Assembly: GCA_022563535.1 (NCBI GenBank)
Contig: JADFNE010000033.1
Coordinates: 1-47,761, forward strand
Length of the DNA: 47,761 bases
DNA from: Myxococcales bacterium
GTDB lineage: Bacteria > Myxococcota_A > UBA9160 > UBA4427
Reading direction: 5' to 3'
Position 1 is the stretch's first letter, and each line of letters opens with the position of its first letter. The position numbers and the translations under genes were made by a program. Positions 43,476 to 47,761 of this stretch are shown here, one piece after another. The notes under the pieces were generated by a model. It ran no database searches and was not told the origin of the DNA. It was given only the letters and a program-made list of their open reading frames with translations.

Positions 43476-45781
43476 TGCTGCGGGCCCTCGGCGTCGTCGC
43501 AATGTCCGTAGCCGTGGCGGTCGCACTGTGGCTAGTCAACGCCGCCGGGCGTCCGTCAGAGCGCCAGCAGCTGATTGTGGCGATGTGCGATGCGGTGGGG
43601 GACGGCCAGTACGACGAAGCGATTGCGTCATCGGCTTCGCTGGTTTCTCCGGACCCCGACGGCCGCACCGCGGCCGAATGTCGTTGCTGGGCCCTGCTCA
43701 ACCGCGATCGCCGGGACGACTGCGCAAGCCTGATCGACGAACTGCTGCTCGCGGAGCCCGAGGCACCCTGGGTTCCCCATCCGGTGCTTGCGACCCTGGT
43801 GTCGCGAGTTCGCTCGCAACAGGGGCGCGTCGTCGAGGCGGCGAACCTCGCTCGCAAGGCGGCGGCCGCGCACCCCGGAGACCTCAAGCTGCTCGAACTC
43901 GAAATCTTGACCCGCACTGCAGTCGAGGGCCAGCAGGCCAGCCATGCAGCGATGGAGGCGCGCATCGGCGATGGGCTCGAATCGTTTCCACTCCGCATCG
44001 CGATCGCATCCTCTCATCTGGGCCACTTTGATGCCGAAGCTGCAATGCGAGTGCTGGGCGAGAAGCCTCCGCCCAAGGGTCATCCGTTGCTGCTGATCTG
44101 GTTCGAAACCCGCGCCAGCGCAATCGCGACCCAGGGTGAAATCGGCGCGCTCAAGCGTCACTTTGAAGTGTGGGAAAACACGGGGGCCGATCCGGCAGAC
44201 CTTCGCGCGCGCTACGCGTTGCGGGTCAGCGTCTCGCACCTGCGCGATCCCGACAAGACCGCCATCGCGCTGCTCGAAGAGGCTTTGGTCGACCAGGCCT
44301 CGCTGGGGGACGCTCACTTGCGCTGGGCGCTCTTCCGGCGGTTGATCGGAAGCTTGATCGCCGACAGGCGTATTGACGACGCGTTGGCGCTCTATGACGA
44401 CGCTCTTCAATTTGTTGCGTTTCCCAATCTCACGCGGGCAGAAATCGCCCGGGCGACCTCACCGCTTCCAGTTGCAGATGTCGCCGCAGCGTCGACCCAA
44501 ACCGGGCGTTTCCTGTTTCGACTCGGCGCAAACGCACAGGCCGGTGGAACGCTGCTGGTATCCCCCGATTCGAGCGAACCCCCGGACCGTGACTACGAAG
44601 CCTTTGCCCTCGAACCGGGACAAACGATAGAAATTGCGCGCAGCCTGTCCTTTACGCCCCAGCGCTGGGTCTTTCGCGACCATCAAGGGCGGACCCGGGG
44701 GTCCGGCATGGCCTGGCCATTGGCGGGCAGCCAGGTCGGGGTCACGATCGAACCTCGCCCTCCAGTCGAATCCGTGGAGAGCGAGATCGTGGGTCCCACC
44801 CGAGCGCCCGACGGTCAACGGCGCTTGTTCACGATCATTCTCGATTGTGCGGATTGGCGCCTCACCCAGTACCTGCGGGCCCGGGGCGAATTGCCGCTGC
44901 TCGACCATCTGCTGGTTCATGGCTATCGGGCCGTGCTCGAAAGCAATCCGGCTTTTACCGCCGCGGCCATGGAAGCGCTGGTCTGGCCCATGCGCGGTCG
45001 CTCGGTGAGTTTCCTCGGTCTGGTGCAGCGGATGGGTCTCGAACTCGGAGGCCTGGCGTCGGTGGGGGATAATCCGCTGGGTTTTCTGTCCGCCGTGCTG
45101 CCCGAGAGTGAGAGTCTCTTCGAGCGGGTCGGCTCCGGGGAACTCGTCGCCGCCAACATGCTCTTTTCGCACGGGGGCATCGACGCTGGCCATCACGCGC
45201 AAATGATCGGACCGTTGGGCGCGCGGCGAAAGCTCTTGCTCGCGAACTCCGTTCGAACCTTGACGGGCGAAGAGCTCAGTCGCTTTCCGGGGATCGACAT
45301 GGGTCCGCGTCAGCGTCGTCGCATGGAGACCATTGCCGCCGAGTTCGATACCGCAGTAGAGATCATTCGCCGGGGAGAGATCGATTTTCTGGTGTTGCGA
45401 ATCGAGCCCCTGGACCTGTTGACCCACGCGTTCTTCCGAGACTTGCTTTCGGGGGGACAGGACGACGGCAAGAGTCCGCTCCTGGCCGCGTATCGCTATA
45501 TCGATGCCCGACTCGCCGAGGTTTACGCAGCGATGGATCGCGACGACATCCTGCTCGTCATGTCGGACCACGGAATTCGCACCCCGATGGAGCACGAAAC
45601 CGATGCGCTCTTCGTGCTTGCAGGGGCCGGGGTTCCGACCGGACGTGCGCCGGGCCAACCGCATCTGCGCGGGGTTCCGCGCATTCTCGCGGGCTTGCTC
45701 GGCATCGAAACCGAGTGGCCCGATTCGGGGGTGGCCTCCTGGGTCGAGGTGCCCGCGTCCTCCCAGGCCGCGTCGCTTTAG
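43472..45781 (+). CDS. TPR-like N-terminus with alkaline-phosphatase-superfamily domain
   Basis: A protein of 769 residues from ATG 43472. An N-terminal membrane anchor or signal (VVAMSVAVAVALWLV) is followed by a helical repeat region (about 30-330) of TPR character. Next come a beta-rich linker and, from about 450, a phosphodiesterase/nucleotide-pyrophosphatase-like domain. The last has IILDCADWRLT (first metal aspartate), ESNPAFTAAAMEALVWP (likely threonine nucleophile region) and LLVMSDHGIRTP (metal Asp-His). Such enzymes can move phospho-groups on glycans or lipids. It is coupled to the lipoprotein gene upstream. Substrate unknown; the active site looks complete but not typical. Confidence 0.78.
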   Translation: MMLRALGVVAMSVAVAVALWLVNAAGRPSERQQLIVAMCDAVGDGQYDEAIASSASLVSPDPDGRTAAECRCWALLNRDRRDDCASLIDELLLAEPEAPWVPHPVLATLVSRVRSQQGRVVEAANLARKAAAAHPGDLKLLELEILTRTAVEGQQASHAAMEARIGDGLESFPLRIAIASSHLGHFDAEAAMRVLGEKPPPKGHPLLLIWFETRASAIATQGEIGALKRHFEVWENTGADPADLRARYALRVSVSHLRDPDKTAIALLEEALVDQASLGDAHLRWALFRRLIGSLIADRRIDDALALYDDALQFVAFPNLTRAEIARATSPLPVADVAAASTQTGRFLFRLGANAQAGGTLLVSPDSSEPPDRDYEAFALEPGQTIEIARSLSFTPQRWVFRDHQGRTRGSGMAWPLAGSQVGVTIEPRPPVESVESEIVGPTRAPDGQRRLFTIILDCADWRLTQYLRARGELPLLDHLLVHGYRAVLESNPAFTAAAMEALVWPMRGRSVSFLGLVQRMGLELGGLASVGDNPLGFLSAVLPESESLFERVGSGELVAANMLFSHGGIDAGHHAQMIGPLGARRKLLLANSVRTLTGEELSRFPGIDMGPRQRRRMETIAAEFDTAVEIIRRGEIDFLVLRIEPLDLLTHAFFRDLLSGGQDDGKSPLLAAYRYIDARLAEVYAAMDRDDILLVMSDHGIRTPMEHETDALFVLAGAGVPTGRAPGQPHLRGVPRILAGLLGIETEWPDSGVASWVEVPASSQAASL

Positions 45782-45811
45782 CGAGTCAGAGTCAGCCTAG
45801 AACGGGGTCCT

Positions 45812-47035
45812 CTAGAATCTCGCAATGATGTTGGTCTGAATGCGGATTCGTTTTATTGGCGTCACACTCTGATGTCCCCTCAAGTCGCGATTGAGCACCT
45901 TGCCAAAGTAGGTGTGGAGATCGAAATCGATGTTCTTCCAAATTTGGCGGATGACGAAGGCTTGAAATCCCTTGCCGTTGGTAATTCCGTCAAATAGGGA
46001 ACTGTCGCCCAGCATCGAGGGAACGGCGTCCGCTTCGATTTCGAAGTAACCCAGGCCCAACCTGACCGTGGCGGTCTTGCTGCCCACTTCGAAGCCAGCT
46101 CCGAAGCCTAGATTCTGTTTCCCCTGCCCGATGCCAACCGCACTGGCGTTATAAATCAGATTGCCCCAAACGGTGAGAGGCCAGTTTTCGCAGCCCGTCC
46201 ACGTCATCGCGCCGTGAAATTCGATCAAGTCGATCTCGTTGTTCTTGGAAAGCCCGCTCGTATTGCCGCCAAATCCGAAATTTTCCCCAGCCTCGCCCAA
46301 GCTGCGTTCAAAAAAGTCATCATTCAATTTGCGCAAGGCGTAATAGCTGAGTTGAGTCTTGAGGTGCAGTTGTTTGTGTGCCTTCAAGTCGTTTTCGAGC
46401 TGTACGCCCAAGATTATCGGGTCACGCTTAAAGGCATTTTCGTCGATCACGAAGTAGCCCACGTCGAGGTTCGTGGTCCAGCGGTCAGCTGGGGTGGCGG
46501 ACCAGCCCAGTGCTACGCCCTCTGGCATCTGGTCGACGTCCCACATGAGCAAGGCCGGGCCGAGTCCTTTCGGTTTGAAGGGGTTCGACATCTTCCCGAA
46601 CGTCAATGCCAGTGAGTCACCGAAGATCGGCTTTTCACTGCCGTGGGGTTGGAAGGTCAGGTAGGCCCGATCGATGAAAACCCCATCGGGGTCGAAGTCG
46701 TCTCCAGAACCAAGGGTTTGGTTGGAGGTGTTTGCACCCGATCCCGTAGCAAGCCTGAAACCCGCGTCGAAGTAGTCATTGAGTTCGGTTGTCGCGCCCA
46801 GACGCAGTCGATACCGCAGTCGATGACGATCTCTGCGTCCAGAGACGATGAATTCTTCGCTGCGCGCGCGAAAGTCTCCGCCAAAGTCGATGCGCTCGTA
46901 CCAGCTCGCCTGGTCCTCGCTGGCTCGCGTGGGATTTGCGATTCCAAGCGCCAGGCCCGTCGCGATTGCCGCAGCCACGATCGATGTCATCGATGTCAAC
47001 GTGGACTTACACAAACCAGATTTTGCCACGGGCAT
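45812..47035 (-). CDS. Outer-membrane porin-like beta-barrel protein
   Basis: A protein of 407 residues with a signal peptide (SIVAAAIATGLALGIANPTRASE). Alternating amphipathic strands run through the whole mature part: FGGDFRARSEEF, RYRLRLGATTEL, GFRLATGSG and others. The last residue is Phe, and IRIQTNIIARF is the expected beta-barrel C-terminal signal. The pattern resembles the putative porin family (Porin_5-like) of deltaproteobacteria. A purine-rich RBS (AAAGGA) precedes ATG 47035. It is probably a monocistronic gene for small-solute diffusion; the substrate is not known. Confidence 0.82.
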   Translation of the reverse strand: MPVAKSGLCKSTLTSMTSIVAAAIATGLALGIANPTRASEDQASWYERIDFGGDFRARSEEFIVSGRRDRHRLRYRLRLGATTELNDYFDAGFRLATGSGANTSNQTLGSGDDFDPDGVFIDRAYLTFQPHGSEKPIFGDSLALTFGKMSNPFKPKGLGPALLMWDVDQMPEGVALGWSATPADRWTTNLDVGYFVIDENAFKRDPIILGVQLENDLKAHKQLHLKTQLSYYALRKLNDDFFERSLGEAGENFGFGGNTSGLSKNNEIDLIEFHGAMTWTGCENWPLTVWGNLIYNASAVGIGQGKQNLGFGAGFEVGSKTATVRLGLGYFEIEADAVPSMLGDSSLFDGITNGKGFQAFVIRQIWKNIDFDLHTYFGKVLNRDLRGHQSVTPIKRIRIQTNIIARF

Positions 47036-47117
47036 GAACAGAATGTCCTTTCCGATCCTTTATGACGATACGATGCAATATCAACGGCACGGGTGTTCAT
47101 CGGTCAGCCGTGCGGCT

Positions 47118-47153
47118 TGGATCCCCGGGGAGGATTTGAACCTCTATGGACTC
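47118..47153 (-). other. tRNA 3'-end-like fragment, candidate attachment site
   Basis: On the minus strand AGAGG-TTCAAAT-CCTCC has the length and loop of a tRNA T-arm (one A-C mismatch at the base). It is followed by CCGGGGA, T and CCA (47120-47118), as in an acceptor 3' strand. The matching 5' acceptor TCCCCGG is not found at the expected 70-95 bases upstream, so no full cloverleaf exists. A tyrosine recombinase lies nearby, and such enzymes often use tRNA 3' ends as att sites. Confidence 0.35.
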
Positions 47154-47269
47154 GCTGAGGAAGCCGAGTTCGGCCTCTAATCGGTGGTTTTGAGCACTTG
47201 TTTTTTTCAGCAGCAGCGTAGCAGCAATCGTTCTTGCTGAACCGCACACTGAACTGTGTTGTGTTTCGG

Positions 47270-47761
47270 TCAACTTTCGCCACCTTGTCTGGCTTTTCTG
47301 CGCGGTTCCTCGGCCAGTTCACCGAGCGTCACGACTACTCCGTCACGCTCAGGTCGCCCGTCATCATAAGATTCAAGCATCTCTGCACTGGCCCATCGGC
47401 ACTGCTCAACGATGTCATCACGGCTGACCCCAAAGGCTCTGAGGGCGCTCACCTGCGTATGTTTCAGCGCTTGGTACACCGGCATCCAGGGCAGGCCAGA
47501 TCGGTCTGTGGCGCGCTTCCACATCTGTCTGAGCGCATCCTCACCCCAGAGTGGACCGACTGCTTGCGGATGACAGTTCTTGAACAGCGGCGTTTTCTCA
47601 TCGAACCTGGCACCGGTGCAGTGCTGCTGAATCAATTCCTGAACAAAGGGTGGCATCAGGTAGTCGCCGTCATGGTCATTCTTGGTCTTGTCCAGGATCG
47701 CAGCCGTAGATGCCGGGCCTGCAGCACTCCGCTCGATGTAAATCCGGCCATCCACATAGTC
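47270..47761 (-). CDS. Tyrosine recombinase/phage integrase, C-terminal part, cut by window edge
   Basis: At least 163 residues; the frame is open through the right edge, so the N-terminal part is missing. Catalytic-domain features: TKNDHDGDYLMPP resembles the beta-hairpin TK motif; YQALKHTQVSALRAFGVSRDDIVEQ corresponds to the HxxR helix and the next turn-helix; RWASAEMLESYDD holds the nucleophile tyrosine. The HxxR arginine seems to be Lys and the GHSS motif is RWAS, so the site is degenerate. It may be an inactive or divergent integrase. The tRNA-like fragment downstream fits an integrated element that continues to the right. Confidence 0.7.
   Translation of the reverse strand, partial: DYVDGRIYIERSAAGPASTAAILDKTKNDHDGDYLMPPFVQELIQQHCTGARFDEKTPLFKNCHPQAVGPLWGEDALRQMWKRATDRSGLPWMPVYQALKHTQVSALRAFGVSRDDIVEQCRWASAEMLESYDDGRPERDGVVVTLGELAEEPRRKARQGGES

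Noticed and set aside
47118-47212. Complete tRNA gene at the right edge
   Set aside because: The T-arm and CCA are seen, but no matching 5' acceptor strand or anticodon arm is found within normal tRNA length.

Overview
The window looks like chromosome from an uncultured Gram-negative bacterium of the Myxococcota / deltaproteobacterial type. The signs are high GC, frequent GTG and TTG starts, and a pilA-pilG-pilH-pilI-pilD order like that of Myxococcus xanthus. Also present are lipoprotein and outer-membrane proteins (a porin and an OmpA-like protein), Ser/Thr kinases and ECF-type sigma factors. The assignment is inferred from gene families and order only. Both edges carry mobile-element signs: a 5'-truncated Y1/RayT-like transposase with nearby palindromes on the left, and the C-terminal part of a tyrosine recombinase next to a tRNA-like 3' end on the right.

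Left third (0.8-17.5 kb) is core metabolism and housekeeping. It holds aspS, then a TCA block of mdh-sucC-sucD facing korA-korB (2-oxoglutarate:ferredoxin oxidoreductase), so 2-oxoglutarate and succinyl-CoA are probably linked through ferredoxin. An unknown protein and a PilF/Tgl-like TPR protein follow, then RodZ-like HTH - recO - glycyl-tRNA synthetase - pyruvate phosphate dikinase - putative lipoprotein. The dikinase carries an unusual lysine-rich N-terminal tail.

Middle (17.5-27.8 kb) starts with a 730-bp non-coding stretch that contains a consensus sigma-54 promoter. It leads into two successive ECF-like sigma factors and a small unknown protein. Next come a membrane methyltransferase-like protein, a WaaP/RIO-like kinase, an Orn-like exonuclease and tRNA-Glu(CTC). 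A second sigma-54 promoter precedes pilA, which is followed by a strong hairpin, a second pilin, the PilGHI ABC system and the prepilin peptidase PilD.

Right part (27.8-47 kb) is a cell-surface glycan region. It has two GT39-like membrane glycosyltransferases, a polyprenyl-phosphate sugar transferase, and a tightly coupled six-gene operon. That operon encodes an UlaG-like metallo-beta-lactamase fold protein, a GT2, a NeuA-like cytidylyltransferase, a 2-hydroxyacid dehydrogenase, an SDR and a GT39, and it reads like a pathway for an activated sugar acid and its transfer. After it come a Ser/Thr kinase fused to a formylglycine-generating-enzyme-like domain without the catalytic cysteines, a DUF4384-OmpA protein, a GDP-mannose 3,5-epimerase-like enzyme, a WecG/TagA glycosyltransferase, a lipoprotein coupled to a TPR/alkaline-phosphatase-superfamily protein, and a porin.

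The strongest candidates for something undescribed are the coupled sugar-acid operon, the kinase/FGE-like plus DUF4384-OmpA pair, and the sigma-54 promoter with a long structured leader ahead of tandem ECF sigma genes. All functions are read from sequence by eye, and no database search was run.
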